64,000 bases of DNA from Flavobacteriaceae bacterium (GCA_028279515.1 JANQNQ010000004.1:186001-250000), one strand, 5' to 3'; shown: positions 34,405-43,547, counted from the stretch's first letter. Notes: generated by a model from the sequence alone, not told the origin. Translations and numbers: made by a program.

Positions 34405-34941
34405 ATGAAAAGAACACTGAGTTATTTACTTATTTTGATCATCGGGCTGCTGCTGGGTTATTACTCTTCTTGTCTTCGCGGAGACCAACCACCCACATCG
34501 ACAGATGCCATTGAAGATCATTTGATCGAGCCAGAAACTGCAAAGCGATGGAATGAGCTTTACAGAACGTCTCGCTACAATGTGATCAATGAATCATTAG
34601 GACTCACGGATGAACAATTGGATAATCGCTCAACTTGGTATTCACTTGAAGAGATTGAGCAATATATTGCCTATGCCAAGAGAAGGTCTCATGAGTTAGG
34701 CGACAATCTAACTGGTTTCAGGCTGCACTTGGCCGTGAATCCAGAGGTCGAAGTAGTAAACAATCAAGGGGTCAATGTGGGGCAAACCACAATCTTTATT
34801 GCTCCTACCAAAAGTACAGAAACTGGAAAAGCAGGTTTCTTGAACTTCTATGACGATCACAACGAAGACAATGATGATATTGAGCCTTTAGAGAGAGGAA
34901 GTGCGGGGGATCCACCACACGACCCATATTCTGGAGATTAA
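34405..34941 (+). CDS. Small exported or membrane-anchored protein, 178 aa
   Basis: The N-terminus has one hydrophobic segment (YLLILIIGLLLGYY) ending in SSC at residue 23. The cysteine could be a lipidation site, but the lipobox is atypical (Tyr at -3), so a plain membrane anchor is also possible. The rest is soluble and helical (WYSLEEIEQYIAYAKRRSHE) with a strand segment and an acidic, proline-rich C-terminus. I do not recognise the family. It lies 13 bp before the membrane protein and two-component genes, so it may belong to the same signalling operon, perhaps as an extracytoplasmic input. It is divergent from the eCIS operon. Confidence 0.75.
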   Translation: MKRTLSYLLILIIGLLLGYYSSCLRGDQPPTSTDAIEDHLIEPETAKRWNELYRTSRYNVINESLGLTDEQLDNRSTWYSLEEIEQYIAYAKRRSHELGDNLTGFRLHLAVNPEVEVVNNQGVNVGQTTIFIAPTKSTETGKAGFLNFYDDHNEDNDDIEPLERGSAGDPPHDPYSGD

Positions 34942-34954
34942 TTAGAAAAATGAA

Positions 34955-35620
34955 ATGAGAGAGCTGCTTGAGTTTGATTCTCACTTGTCCTTCCTAAAGG
35001 TGATCGCTTTGATCTCTGCTTTAGTCGGAACTATTTTCTACCGAAAATATTCGCATGGGAAGGCCAAATATTTTATTTTATTTCTGTGGTTGGTCTTACT
35101 CACGGAGCTCTCTTATAAAATAGCCTACTACGAATTTAATGGTGGAATGGAATCTCAAAATTTCATCTATAATCTTTACGACTTACTACAACTTACTTTT
35201 GTGCTTTTTTGGTATCGTTACCTCATTAAATCTCCCAAGATTAAAAAGCTGCTACTACTATTGTTTTTAATCTATTTTGCCTTCTTTGTTTTCAACTCGA
35301 TCTTCTATCAAGACCTTCTGGATAACATACAGTATTACAATACCATGGTTAGCACCGTACTTATTGTGATCACCATACTCTTATACTTTAAGGAAGTATT
35401 AGAAGGAGAGTTCATTTTAAGACTAAACCGTTCTGTCTATTTTTGGTTTAGTTTCGGACTCTTGATGATCAACTTGCCGATGCTACCTTTGGTATTCATG
35501 GCAGAATACCTAGGCTATACGGGCGTTGTATACGAAACGATAATATTTATCATAAATGTATTGATGCATAGCTGCTTTATTGTTGGTATCTTGTGGAGTC
35601 AGAAACGATTTAACGCATGA
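34955..35620 (+). CDS. Polytopic membrane protein upstream of sensor kinase, 221 aa
   Basis: About six to seven hydrophobic segments are visible, for example FLKVIALISALVGTIFY, YFILFLWLVLLTELSYKI, LLLLLFLIYFAFFVFNSIF, TVLIVITILLYF and ETIIFIINVLMHSCFIVGIL. There is no enzyme motif. Its stop overlaps the start of the histidine kinase gene in ATGA (35617-35620), so the two are translationally coupled. Because that kinase has only one membrane helix and no sensor domain, this protein is the likely sensor or receptor partner. This is inference from gene order. Confidence 0.78.
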   Translation: MRELLEFDSHLSFLKVIALISALVGTIFYRKYSHGKAKYFILFLWLVLLTELSYKIAYYEFNGGMESQNFIYNLYDLLQLTFVLFWYRYLIKSPKIKKLLLLLFLIYFAFFVFNSIFYQDLLDNIQYYNTMVSTVLIVITILLYFKEVLEGEFILRLNRSVYFWFSFGLLMINLPMLPLVFMAEYLGYTGVVYETIIFIINVLMHSCFIVGILWSQKRFNA

Positions 35621-36405
35621 GCGAAGAGAAACTAGGGATATTGGTCATTATCATTGCAGGGATATTACTGCTAATGGTGGCCTTTGTCATTACTTTTTTC
35701 TCCATCTTCCAAAAACGAAAAACGCAACTTCTCATTGAGAAAGCCGAAGAAAAGCAAAAGTACGAACGCGAATTGGCCAAATCTCAAATGGAGATACAGG
35801 AGCAGACCTTCAAAAACATTAGTTGGGAATTGCACGATAATATTGGTCAGTTACTCTCAGTTGCAAAGATGCAACTCAATATGTTACAAGCCACAGTTGA
35901 TGAAGAGCGCCAAAAACAGGTGAAAGAAACCGGTGAGGTGGTCGGAAAGAGCTTGCAAGAAATCCGTGTGCTCTCTAAGGCCCTGAATAGTGATGTGATT
36001 CAAAGCATGGGATTGTCAAGGGCAATCGGACTCGAACTTTCTAGGTTCAACAAACTTAATTTCTTGATTGCTGACATCGAGATTCATGGAGATGAAGTAA
36101 TGATAGACAGAAAAGATGAGATCATTATCTTCAGAATCCTTCAAGAATTTTTCTCTAACGTTATCAAACATTCTAAGGCAAGTGAACTTAATGTGATCCT
36201 CGACTATACAGACGAGATGTTGACCATCAATGCCAAGGACAATGGTGTAGGTTTTGATCGAGAAACGGTCGAAGCTGGTTCTGGGCTCATCAATATGCAA
36301 AGCCGTGCCATGTTGATCAACGCAGATTTAACCTTAAAAGCACAGCCAAACAAAGGAGTTTCCTTAACTTTATCATACCCTTTACTTAAACAACACGAGT
36401 CATGA
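35617..36405 (+). CDS. NarL-type sensor histidine kinase without sensor domain
   Basis: A 262-aa kinase. One N-terminal membrane helix (LVIIIAGILLLMVAFVITFF) is followed by a K/E-rich coiled coil (residues 35-65). The HisKA_3 dimerisation domain carries ISWELHDNIGQLLSVAKMQL with phospho-accepting His73. The HATPase domain has an N box in EFFSNVIKHSK, DNGVGFD and a G2-like GSGLINMQSR. There is no periplasmic or PAS/GAF domain, so input must come through the membrane helix or a partner. It overlaps both neighbours by 4 bp (ATGA), showing a tight operon with the membrane protein and the response regulator. Confidence 0.93.
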   Translation: MSEEKLGILVIIIAGILLLMVAFVITFFSIFQKRKTQLLIEKAEEKQKYERELAKSQMEIQEQTFKNISWELHDNIGQLLSVAKMQLNMLQATVDEERQKQVKETGEVVGKSLQEIRVLSKALNSDVIQSMGLSRAIGLELSRFNKLNFLIADIEIHGDEVMIDRKDEIIIFRILQEFFSNVIKHSKASELNVILDYTDEMLTINAKDNGVGFDRETVEAGSGLINMQSRAMLINADLTLKAQPNKGVSLTLSYPLLKQHES

Positions 36406-37043
36406 AAACGTATTCCATAGTTATAGTCGATGACCATTCGCTTTTTGCACAATCCCTACAAGTGCTGATCAATTCTTTTGACAGTTTTGAAGTACTATAC
36501 CACGTAAAGAACGGAAAGGAATTGATTGATAAACTCACCACTAATAGTAACGCTCCAGACGTGGTCTTGTTAGACATCAACATGCCCGTCATGAATGGTA
36601 TTGAAACCATGAAATGGCTTAAAGAGAATAAACCTGAGCAAAAGGTGATAGCCCTCTCTATGGATGACCACGAAGACACTATCATTACCATGTTGCGTAA
36701 CGGTGCTCGTGGATATCTACTCAAAGATATTGACCCAGTGGTTTTCGAAACCGCACTCAATGATGTGATTCACAAAGGATTCTATTACTCCGATCGCGTG
36801 TCGAATACCTTACTTGGATCTCTGCACAAAGAAGAGGAAGGCGGGGTAAAATTAAAAGATCGTGAGATCGAGTTTCTAAAACTAGCCTGTACAGAGAAAA
36901 CCTATAAAGAGATTGCAGCCGATATGTTCTTAAGTCCAAAGACGATCGATGGATACCGCGAGGCACTTTTCGAAAAATTGCAGGTAAAAAGCCGTATCGG
37001 ACTCGTTTTATATGCGATTAAGAACAATCTGTACAAAGTCTAA
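36402..37043 (+). CDS. LuxR/NarL-family response regulator
   Basis: A 213-aa regulator. The receiver domain has acidic residues in VIVDDHSLF, the phosphorylation site D58 in VVLLDINMPVMNG, and LKDID near 108-112. The C-terminal LuxR helix-turn-helix shows LKDREIEFLKLACTEKTYKE, IAADMFLSPKTIDGYREAL. It is the partner of the overlapping kinase gene. Lying next to the divergent eCIS operon, it is the best candidate in the window to bind the GGGGAAAAATCCC-type elements at the eCIS promoters. LuxR-type proteins bind as dimers to inverted repeats, which fits. Binding is not shown by the sequence. Confidence 0.94.
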   Translation: MKTYSIVIVDDHSLFAQSLQVLINSFDSFEVLYHVKNGKELIDKLTTNSNAPDVVLLDINMPVMNGIETMKWLKENKPEQKVIALSMDDHEDTIITMLRNGARGYLLKDIDPVVFETALNDVIHKGFYYSDRVSNTLLGSLHKEEEGGVKLKDREIEFLKLACTEKTYKEIAADMFLSPKTIDGYREALFEKLQVKSRIGLVLYAIKNNLYKV

Positions 37044-37090
37044 CTTACCTATTCAGAATATCACTAAATTAGAATGCTAATTAAGATATT

Positions 37091-38287
37091 TTGAAAAAAC
37101 TCTTTAAAAACATTGGGCCAGCAACGCTCGTAACCGCAGCGTTCATAGGCCCTGGTACCGTTACCGTCTGTACGTTGGCAGGTGTCAATTTCGGACATGC
37201 CTTACTTTGGGCCATGGTATTATCGGTCATCGCGACCATCGTACTTCAGGAAATGGCAGCCCGTTTAGGTATCATTTCGCAACGTGGACTCTCAGAGGTT
37301 ATCCGAACCCAAATTAAACATCCAACAGTACGAACATTGGCCATCATTCTGATACTATCGGCCATTGTTATTGGCAATGCTGCCTACGAAGCAGGCAATA
37401 TTAGCGGCGGTGTTTTGGGCTTAGAAACTGTTTTAGGAGAAAGTGCCCTGTATCCCTCAGTAATTGGCATCATCGCATTCGTCCTTTTGTTCATAGGAAA
37501 CTATAAGGTCTTAGAACGCGCCTTGGTCACTTTGGTGATTATTATGAGCATCTCCTTCTTGATTACCGCCATCATGACAAAACCTGATCTAGCAAGTGTA
37601 TTAAAAGGAATGTTCGTTCCTACGTTTCCTGCGGAAAGCATCTTGACTATCATAGCACTTATAGGAACCACCGTCGTACCCTACAATCTATTCTTGCACG
37701 CCTCTTTGGTCAAGGAAAAATGGAACACAGCTGAAGACCTAAGCCACGCCCGGAAAGATACGTTCATAGCCGTTATTTTAGGAGGAATCGTTTCTATGGC
37801 GATCATTACTTCGGCGGCGTCTATCAACTTAACCGATGTCTCTAACGCAGCCGATCTAGCCAAAGGCCTTGAACCGTTGTTTGGCAGCTACGCTAAGTAT
37901 TTCTTGGCAATCGGACTCTTCGCTGCTGGTATCACCTCGGCAATTACTGCACCGCTGGCGGCGGCTTATGTTGCTAACGGTTGTTTAGGGTGGAAGGCTT
38001 CATTAAAGTCTTGGAAATTTAGGTCGGTTTGGATTGGTATATTGTTATTGGGAGTCTTGTTTTCTTCCTTCGGAATCAAATCAATCGAGATCATCAAGTT
38101 TGCTCAGGTAGCCAACGGAATCTTATTACCCGTCATCGCTGGATTCTTATTATGGGTTATGAACAACAAAGAGGTACTCGGCAAATACCGAAATTCAGTA
38201 CGTCATAATATCTTTGGATTCGCCATTTTAGCCATCGCTATCTTTTTAGGTGCCAAAAGCATTTTAAAAGTGTTCGCCATCATCTAA
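37091..38287 (+). CDS. NRAMP-related transporter of the 5-oxoprolinase locus
   Basis: A 398-aa protein with about 11 hydrophobic segments and NRAMP family layout. The start is TTG at 37091; no ATG in frame is near. The canonical metal site is missing: the TM1 DPGN motif is GPGT (residues 20-23) and the TM6 MPHN motif is VPYN (196-199). So ordinary Mn2+/Fe2+ transport is doubtful. It lies 7 bp before pxpA, as the NRAMP-like YcsG is linked to ycsF and kipIA in Bacillus subtilis. This suggests uptake of a substrate or ion linked to 5-oxoproline breakdown. The substrate is unknown. Confidence 0.85.
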   Translation: MKKLFKNIGPATLVTAAFIGPGTVTVCTLAGVNFGHALLWAMVLSVIATIVLQEMAARLGIISQRGLSEVIRTQIKHPTVRTLAIILILSAIVIGNAAYEAGNISGGVLGLETVLGESALYPSVIGIIAFVLLFIGNYKVLERALVTLVIIMSISFLITAIMTKPDLASVLKGMFVPTFPAESILTIIALIGTTVVPYNLFLHASLVKEKWNTAEDLSHARKDTFIAVILGGIVSMAIITSAASINLTDVSNAADLAKGLEPLFGSYAKYFLAIGLFAAGITSAITAPLAAAYVANGCLGWKASLKSWKFRSVWIGILLLGVLFSSFGIKSIEIIKFAQVANGILLPVIAGFLLWVMNNKEVLGKYRNSVRHNIFGFAILAIAIFLGAKSILKVFAII

Positions 38288-38294
38288 TAAAACA

Positions 38295-39038
38295 ATGGAA
38301 AGAAAACGGCATATCGATATCAATTGTGATTTGGGAGAACTCACTGGAAATGACGCGGACTTAATGCCGTATTTGTCCTCTTGTAATATAGCTTGTGGTG
38401 GGCACGTTGGCGATGCGCAATCTATGAAAGAAACCATAGAACTTGCCGTCATGCATGATGTTAAGATAGGAGCACACCCATCCTTTCCAGACCCAGAAAA
38501 CTTCGGTCGTGTGGTTATGCAAATACCAATAAACGCCTTGAAACAAAGTATCCTTGAGCAAATAGAATCATTGCGAACCATTGCAGAATCTGCCGGAAGA
38601 AAACTACACCACATAAAACCCCACGGAGCGCTATACAATGCTGCCAATGTAGATGAAGAAATCGCTACGATGATCACCGATACCGTGAAGGAGAACTATT
38701 CTGGAGTTTACCTGTACTGTGCCTATGGTTCTGTGATAGCATCTATAGCAAAAGAAAAGGGAATCCCGACCAAATTTGAAGTCTTCGCCGACAGAAACTA
38801 CAACGATGATCTAACACTAGTGTCGCGCAAAGATCCTCATGCCTTACTTCATGAAGAAGATCAAGTCTCTGAACATGTGCTGCGAATGGTTACCCAATCT
38901 CAGGTGAAAACAATTTCGGGGAACATAAAGAAGATCCAAGCAGATACAGTTTGCGTGCATGGTGACAATGAGAATGCTGTTAACCTAGTCAACGCATTGT
39001 ACAATCGATTAAAAGAAGAAGGCATTGGCATCGATTGA
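38295..39038 (+). CDS. pxpA: 5-oxoprolinase subunit A (LamB/YcsF family)
   Basis: PxpA works with PxpB and PxpC in the ATP-dependent opening of 5-oxoproline (pyroglutamate) to glutamate, a repair/salvage reaction. Family motifs are the start IDINCDLGELTGND, SCNIACGGHVGDAQ, IGAHPSFPDPENFGR, HIKPHGALYN and FEVFADRNY. The length of 247 aa is normal. It is cytoplasmic. The operon order is transporter-pxpA-pxpB-pxpC, with pxpB starting before the pxpA stop. Confidence 0.96.
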   Translation: MERKRHIDINCDLGELTGNDADLMPYLSSCNIACGGHVGDAQSMKETIELAVMHDVKIGAHPSFPDPENFGRVVMQIPINALKQSILEQIESLRTIAESAGRKLHHIKPHGALYNAANVDEEIATMITDTVKENYSGVYLYCAYGSVIASIAKEKGIPTKFEVFADRNYNDDLTLVSRKDPHALLHEEDQVSEHVLRMVTQSQVKTISGNIKKIQADTVCVHGDNENAVNLVNALYNRLKEEGIGID

Positions 39039-39762
39039 TCACATACCCACATTTAAAATGTTTGGCCAGGACGCCCTTTTGATCGAGTGGCCTCCAATCA
39101 TTGATGACCAAACATTATCTGACATCAGTGCTTTAAAACGTAAAATTGAAGGAAGTAACCTGGCGGAAACCGTAGAATTAATACCAGCATACAATTCACT
39201 AACTGTGGTTAGGCGTAATCAAGAAATTTCTATTAAAGATTTAGAGGAAGCGATACAGGTTCTTCAAAATACGAAAACCAAAGATCAGCATACTAAGAAG
39301 AGAATTTGGCAGATACCCGTTTGTTATGCGGAAGCATTTGCCGAAGACCTCCAAGTATTTTCAGAAACCAAAGGTATGCTCGCTTCCGAAGTGATTCAGC
39401 TACATACGGAAGCGATCTACACGGTACACTTCATCGGATTCTTGCCTGGGTTTCTTTATCTGGGAGGATTGGATGAAACGTTGCACCTTCCGCGAAAGCG
39501 AACTCCAAAATTGAAGGTGCCCAAAGGTGCTGTTGCCATTGGAGGAAGTCAAACAGGAATCTATCCGCAGGCCAGTCCCGGAGGTTGGCACATTATTGGC
39601 AATTCGCCCATTGCATTTTTTGATGCCCATGAACAACCACCTTGCTTTGCACAGATCGGTGACCGTGTCCAATTTTACGCAGTGAATGCGGCAGAACACA
39701 AGACCATTTTAGACCAAGTTCAAAACGGAACCTATCAATTAGAACATCGTGATGAAGCCTAG
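39025..39762 (+). CDS. pxpB: 5-oxoprolinase subunit B (KipI family)
   Basis: PxpB/KipI family, 245 aa if started at TTG 39025. Family features are MFGQDALLIEW near the N-terminus, FIGFLPGFLYLGGLDETL, RKRTPKLKVPKGAVAIGGSQ and YPQASPGGWHIIGNSPI. The TTG start overlaps pxpA by 14 bp; the alternative ATG at 39058 would remove the conserved residues just before FGQDALL, so I prefer the TTG, with moderate certainty. The subunit pairs with PxpC to activate 5-oxoproline with ATP. Confidence 0.9.
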   Translation: MASIDHIPTFKMFGQDALLIEWPPIIDDQTLSDISALKRKIEGSNLAETVELIPAYNSLTVVRRNQEISIKDLEEAIQVLQNTKTKDQHTKKRIWQIPVCYAEAFAEDLQVFSETKGMLASEVIQLHTEAIYTVHFIGFLPGFLYLGGLDETLHLPRKRTPKLKVPKGAVAIGGSQTGIYPQASPGGWHIIGNSPIAFFDAHEQPPCFAQIGDRVQFYAVNAAEHKTILDQVQNGTYQLEHRDEA

Positions 39763-40606
39763 TATGTATGTCATATCGCCTGGTCTTTTCACCACTGTAC
39801 AAGATGGGGGAAGGTTTGGATATCGCTCTTACGGAGTGCCCGTATCTGGCGCTATGGACCGATCTTCTATGGCTATGGCCAATGCATTGCTGGATAACGA
39901 TACCAATGATGCCGTATTAGAATGTACCATCTTGGGACCTAAACTACAATTCAATGTAGATACTTTTATTGCCATAGTAGGAGCCGATTTCTCATTGGCG
40001 CTAAACGATAAGGCAGTAGCTATGCACAAAGCGATCTCTATTAATGCCGGAGATGTGTTGACCATTGGGCAAGCTCAATCAGGCATGCGTTGTTATTTAG
40101 CAGTTAAAGGGGGCGTACAAACCCCAAGGGTCTTGGACAGTCGAAGTTTTTATATACCGATCACCGATGTTGCTCGTTTGACTAGAGGAGAGGAGCTTCC
40201 GATTTTGATGTCTTCGATAGCTTCCGATAGGGTAGCCGCTTTCAGCAAAGTAAGTTCTCGAGCTGTACGTGACGATTTATTGAGCGTGACTGCTGGTCCT
40301 GAGTTTGAAAACCTTCCGAAGAAAATACAGCAAAAGCTTATACAAAACACATTCACAGTGGGCAAGAATAACGACCGTATGGCATACCAATTGGATGAAA
40401 CCATTGAAAACCAATTACCGCCCATGCTTACATCAGCAGTCCTACCCGGAACCGTGCAACTAACACCATCAGGAAAACTGATCGTTTTGATGCGTGATTG
40501 TCAGACCACGGGAGGGTACCCCAGAGTATTGCAATTAACAGAAGAAAGTATCAACCTGTTGTCACAAAAAAAACAAGGAGATCAGCTACGATTTGTTATT
40601 CGCTGA
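39752..40606 (+). CDS. pxpC: 5-oxoprolinase subunit C (KipA family)
   Basis: PxpC/KipA (biotin-dependent carboxyltransferase-like fold), about 284 aa from ATG 39752; a GTG directly before it is also possible. Motifs are the start VISPGLFTTVQDGGRFGYRS, YGVPVSGAMDRSSMAMANAL, CTILGPKL and DCQTTGGYPRVLQLT near the end. It overlaps pxpB by 11 bp and completes the 5-oxoprolinase operon. Its 3' end also overlaps the end of the convergent membrane protein gene by 11 bp. Confidence 0.93.
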   Translation: MKPSMYVISPGLFTTVQDGGRFGYRSYGVPVSGAMDRSSMAMANALLDNDTNDAVLECTILGPKLQFNVDTFIAIVGADFSLALNDKAVAMHKAISINAGDVLTIGQAQSGMRCYLAVKGGVQTPRVLDSRSFYIPITDVARLTRGEELPILMSSIASDRVAAFSKVSSRAVRDDLLSVTAGPEFENLPKKIQQKLIQNTFTVGKNNDRMAYQLDETIENQLPPMLTSAVLPGTVQLTPSGKLIVLMRDCQTTGGYPRVLQLTEESINLLSQKKQGDQLRFVIR

Positions 40607-41366
40607 TTCCTATTTGGTCGATTTCAGATTCTTCAGAATCACCAATGATTCCGTCATAAATGGCGTAGTATAATGTATACATAAAAGGAAGCGTAAACAG
40701 TACTCCGATGATACAGGCTATGAGCCCTAGCATTGCACAGATTATTCCTATAACCAACAATAGAAGAATCATGAAAAAGTGCTTTCCAGCAATTTTTATA
40801 GAATCTGTAATGGCTTCAGAGGCTCCATAGTCTCTAAAAATGATTAGTGGATACATGAAAATAGTTAGTACAGAAATGATCACACTAAACGGATACGCTA
40901 GGAAAGGCATTCCTAAAAATTGAGCGATTATCGTGATCCCAACACTCACTAAAGAAACTAGCAGTGCGGCGGTTACGATTGGATTAATATAGGGTTGTTT
41001 ATAATACGAAAAAATAAGCCCAACTTCAGCTGGTTCTCCTTTGGCCACAGCACTACATATTTTGTAGAATCCGGCAGTAATGGGGGCAAAGATAAGCGCC
41101 ACCATTAGAGCGAAGAGATTGGTCACAAGGATATACGTCCAATTAGAGTCTAGTGACCTAACAAAATCTGGGTCTGAAGAGACATCTAAGAAACTCCCTC
41201 CAAAAAATAAAAAGAACAACAAAAAATACAAGGCAAAAGCAATCGCCGCAACAATGATGATACCTAGTAAAATAGGAGCAAACGCTTTTTTATATAGATT
41301 GAAGGCGTTGTCAAAGATCTCTCCAAATTCTGGAGAATTGATGTTTTCTAAGTTTACTTTTTTCAT
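40596..41366 (-). CDS. Six-helix membrane protein of unknown function, 256 aa
   Basis: The ATG at 41366 (MKKVNLENINSPEFGEIFDN) is preferred over one at 41420, which lies inside the upstream nitroreductase gene. The protein has an amphipathic N-terminal helix and about six hydrophobic segments, such as LLGIIIVAAIAFALYFLLFF, ILVTNLFALMVALIFAPITA, FSVIISVLTIFMYPLII and ILLLLVIGIICAMLGLIACI. The layout resembles DUF975-like integral membrane proteins of unknown role. No catalytic motif is seen. The stop overlaps the convergent pxpC by 11 bp. Confidence 0.75.
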   Translation of the reverse strand: MKKVNLENINSPEFGEIFDNAFNLYKKAFAPILLGIIIVAAIAFALYFLLFFLFFGGSFLDVSSDPDFVRSLDSNWTYILVTNLFALMVALIFAPITAGFYKICSAVAKGEPAEVGLIFSYYKQPYINPIVTAALLVSLVSVGITIIAQFLGMPFLAYPFSVIISVLTIFMYPLIIFRDYGASEAITDSIKIAGKHFFMILLLLVIGIICAMLGLIACIIGVLFTLPFMYTLYYAIYDGIIGDSEESEIDQIGISE

Positions 41367-41394
41367 GTTGGTTCGTTTAGTTGAGGGGGCTAAT

Positions 41395-42126
41395 TTATAT
41401 CTTTTTATATACTTCTTCAAAAGGGACTCTAAATCGTGGGCCGTAAATGCCTTTTTGGTCGCGGACTCCGCAAGCGATCACCATGTTGATCTCGGCGCGA
41501 TATGGAATTCCCAAGATACGCTTAACCTTTAAGGTGTCACTGCCTTCCATGGGGCAAGTGTCATATCCTATGGCCGCCATGCTTATCATAAAGTTCTGCG
41601 CAGCAAGTCCGGCACTTTTATGAGCCACGATACGCATATCACTATTGCGTACTTGTCGATAAATAGGTTTAAAGAGTCCGATGATGTTGAAGGCCAAAAA
41701 CTTTAACCAGCCAAGAATTCCGAGAAAATCAGTGTACACAGTTGGGATAAGATTCTTGTAATAATTGAGGGCAAACTTTTCTCTTTTTGAGTATTCGCTT
41801 TCCTTTTTATCACCGTAAACGCTTTTTAGAAAAGCGATGTTCGCTTTGGCTCGTTTTTTCCAAAGATCTTTTCGCGCAACGACCACAACAAGTTGCTTGG
41901 CAGTGGTGGCAGCATTTTGATCTAAGCAGGCCGCCTTCATTTTATCTAAGGTAGGTTGGTCAGTGATATGGTAAAACTCCCAGAGTTGAAGATTGCTACT
42001 TGTGGCCGCAAGTACGGCATTCTCAATACAGCTTTTTACTTTTTGGGCATCGATGTCTACATCATCTTTAAACACCCGCACAGAGCGCCTATGCGCAATG
42101 GCTTCAGTCACAGTTTTTTCGGTCAT
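41395..42126 (-). CDS. Nitroreductase family protein
   Basis: A 243-aa FMN-dependent nitroreductase-like oxidoreductase. The start TVTEAIAHRRSVRVFKDD and the flavin-binding residues in AVLAATSSNLQLWEF are typical. The C-terminal AAIGYDTCPMEGSDTLKVKR followed by GIPYRAEINMVIACG completes the fold. It is cytoplasmic. A 1-bp overlap with the upstream aldehyde dehydrogenase gene (42126) indicates a two-gene operon, perhaps for handling reactive carbonyl or nitro compounds. The substrate cannot be told from sequence. Confidence 0.9.
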   Translation of the reverse strand: MTEKTVTEAIAHRRSVRVFKDDVDIDAQKVKSCIENAVLAATSSNLQLWEFYHITDQPTLDKMKAACLDQNAATTAKQLVVVVARKDLWKKRAKANIAFLKSVYGDKKESEYSKREKFALNYYKNLIPTVYTDFLGILGWLKFLAFNIIGLFKPIYRQVRNSDMRIVAHKSAGLAAQNFMISMAAIGYDTCPMEGSDTLKVKRILGIPYRAEINMVIACGVRDQKGIYGPRFRVPFEEVYKKI

Positions 42127-43547
42127 TAAAAGTATTTTAGAAAGAGTTTAAGAATGTTAAGTTTTCCTTTATAGGGTGCATAACGCACGGGTACATCAAT
42201 CCAGTTACCGCGTTTTACAACGGGTTTTTGATGCGTAAATGTATCAAAGGTTGCCTTTCCGTGGTAGGCACCAATGCCACTGTTTCCTACTCCGCCAAAC
42301 GGCAATCGGTGGTTTGCAAATTGAACAATGGTGTCGTTGACAGCACCTCCGCCAAAAGAGTATCGTCGTATCATTTGTTCTGCAAATAGACGACGCTTTG
42401 AAAACACATAAAATGACAAGGGTTTATCATATGTGGTAATTACCTTTTCGATCTGGCTACGATCTTCAAACGATAGGATCGGTAAAATCGGTCCAAAGAT
42501 TTCGTCTTTCATTACCTCACTATCTAGTGCAGGTTCGTCGATTAGTGTAGGAGCGATGTACAAGGTTTCTTTGTCATGTTCACCACCAATAAGGATCGAA
42601 GCTTTTTCAAGCATCGCGGTCAAACGGTTGAAGTTTTTCTCATTGACAATCCTTGGAAAATCAGGTGATGACTTTGGGTCGTTACCATACGCTTTTTGGA
42701 CTTCGTTTTTCATGGCGTCGACAAAACGGTCTTTCACATTTTTGTGAATCAAAATGTAATCTGGTGCAACGCAGGTTTGTCCGCCGTTTAAAAATTTTCC
42801 CCAAACGATTCTCTTAGCAGCCAATTTGATAGCCGCAGTGTCATCAATGATACACGGGTTCTTTCCACCAAGCTCAAGTGTAGTGGGAGTAAGGTGTTCG
42901 GCGGCAGCTTTAGCGACGATCTTTCCGACCTGAACACTTCCTGTGAAAAAGATATAGTCCCAGCGTTGTTCTAATAACGCTTGTGATGTAGGAATGCCAC
43001 CTTCGATGGCCGTTACATGATTTGAATCAAATACGGCTTCAATGATCTCAACGATGATTCGTGAGGTGTTAGGTGTAAGTTCTGAAGGTTTCACCATAGC
43101 TGTATTCCCTGCAGCCACAGCGCCGATCAATGGGAGCATGGCCAATTGAAAGGGGTAATTCCATGGCGCAATGATGAGTGTACATCCATACGGTTCGGGA
43201 TATAGCGCTGCGCTAGACGGAAAATTTAACATGGTGGGCGACACACGTTTAGACCGCGACCAGTGGCGAAGGTTATTGATGATATAACTAAGCTCTGACA
43301 AGACCAATCCTGTTTCTGATAGGACCGTTTCAAATACTGACTTGTTGAAGTCAGCTTTCAAAGCCTCAAATATATCAGCTTCTCGTTTTTCGACCTCTCT
43401 CTTCAGACTCCTTAAGGATTGTTTCCTAAAAGCAATGTCCTTTGTCTTTTGACTCGCGAAAAAAGTGGCATGTTGTGACCGAATGGCACTTACCTTCGTT
43501 TGAATAGATGGTGTTTGAGTATCTGCATGCGTGTCTGCTGCATTCAT
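42126..43547 (-). CDS. NAD(P)-dependent aldehyde dehydrogenase (class 3-like)
   Basis: A 473-aa aldehyde dehydrogenase. Visible are ILIAPWNYPFQLAMLPLIGA, FTGSVQVGKIVAKAAAEHL, the catalytic Glu in TLELGGKNPCII and the nucleophile Cys in NGGQTCVAPDYIL, then DEIFGPILPI and FGGGAVNDTI. The C-terminal LNILKLFLKYF tail and overall length fit the class 3/fatty-aldehyde group, which favours long-chain aldehydes. It starts 160 bp from the divergent ilv leader. Coupled to a nitroreductase gene. Confidence 0.93.
   Translation of the reverse strand: MNAADTHADTQTPSIQTKVSAIRSQHATFFASQKTKDIAFRKQSLRSLKREVEKREADIFEALKADFNKSVFETVLSETGLVLSELSYIINNLRHWSRSKRVSPTMLNFPSSAALYPEPYGCTLIIAPWNYPFQLAMLPLIGAVAAGNTAMVKPSELTPNTSRIIVEIIEAVFDSNHVTAIEGGIPTSQALLEQRWDYIFFTGSVQVGKIVAKAAAEHLTPTTLELGGKNPCIIDDTAAIKLAAKRIVWGKFLNGGQTCVAPDYILIHKNVKDRFVDAMKNEVQKAYGNDPKSSPDFPRIVNEKNFNRLTAMLEKASILIGGEHDKETLYIAPTLIDEPALDSEVMKDEIFGPILPILSFEDRSQIEKVITTYDKPLSFYVFSKRRLFAEQMIRRYSFGGGAVNDTIVQFANHRLPFGGVGNSGIGAYHGKATFDTFTHQKPVVKRGNWIDVPVRYAPYKGKLNILKLFLKYF

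Noticed and set aside
34405..34941. Firm lipoprotein call
   Set aside because: The residue at -3 of the cysteine is Tyr, which is unusual for a lipobox; a membrane anchor is equally possible.
39058..39762. ATG 39058 as start of pxpB
   Set aside because: It would remove residues just before FGQDALL that the family normally has; a TTG start overlapping pxpA is preferred, though not proven.
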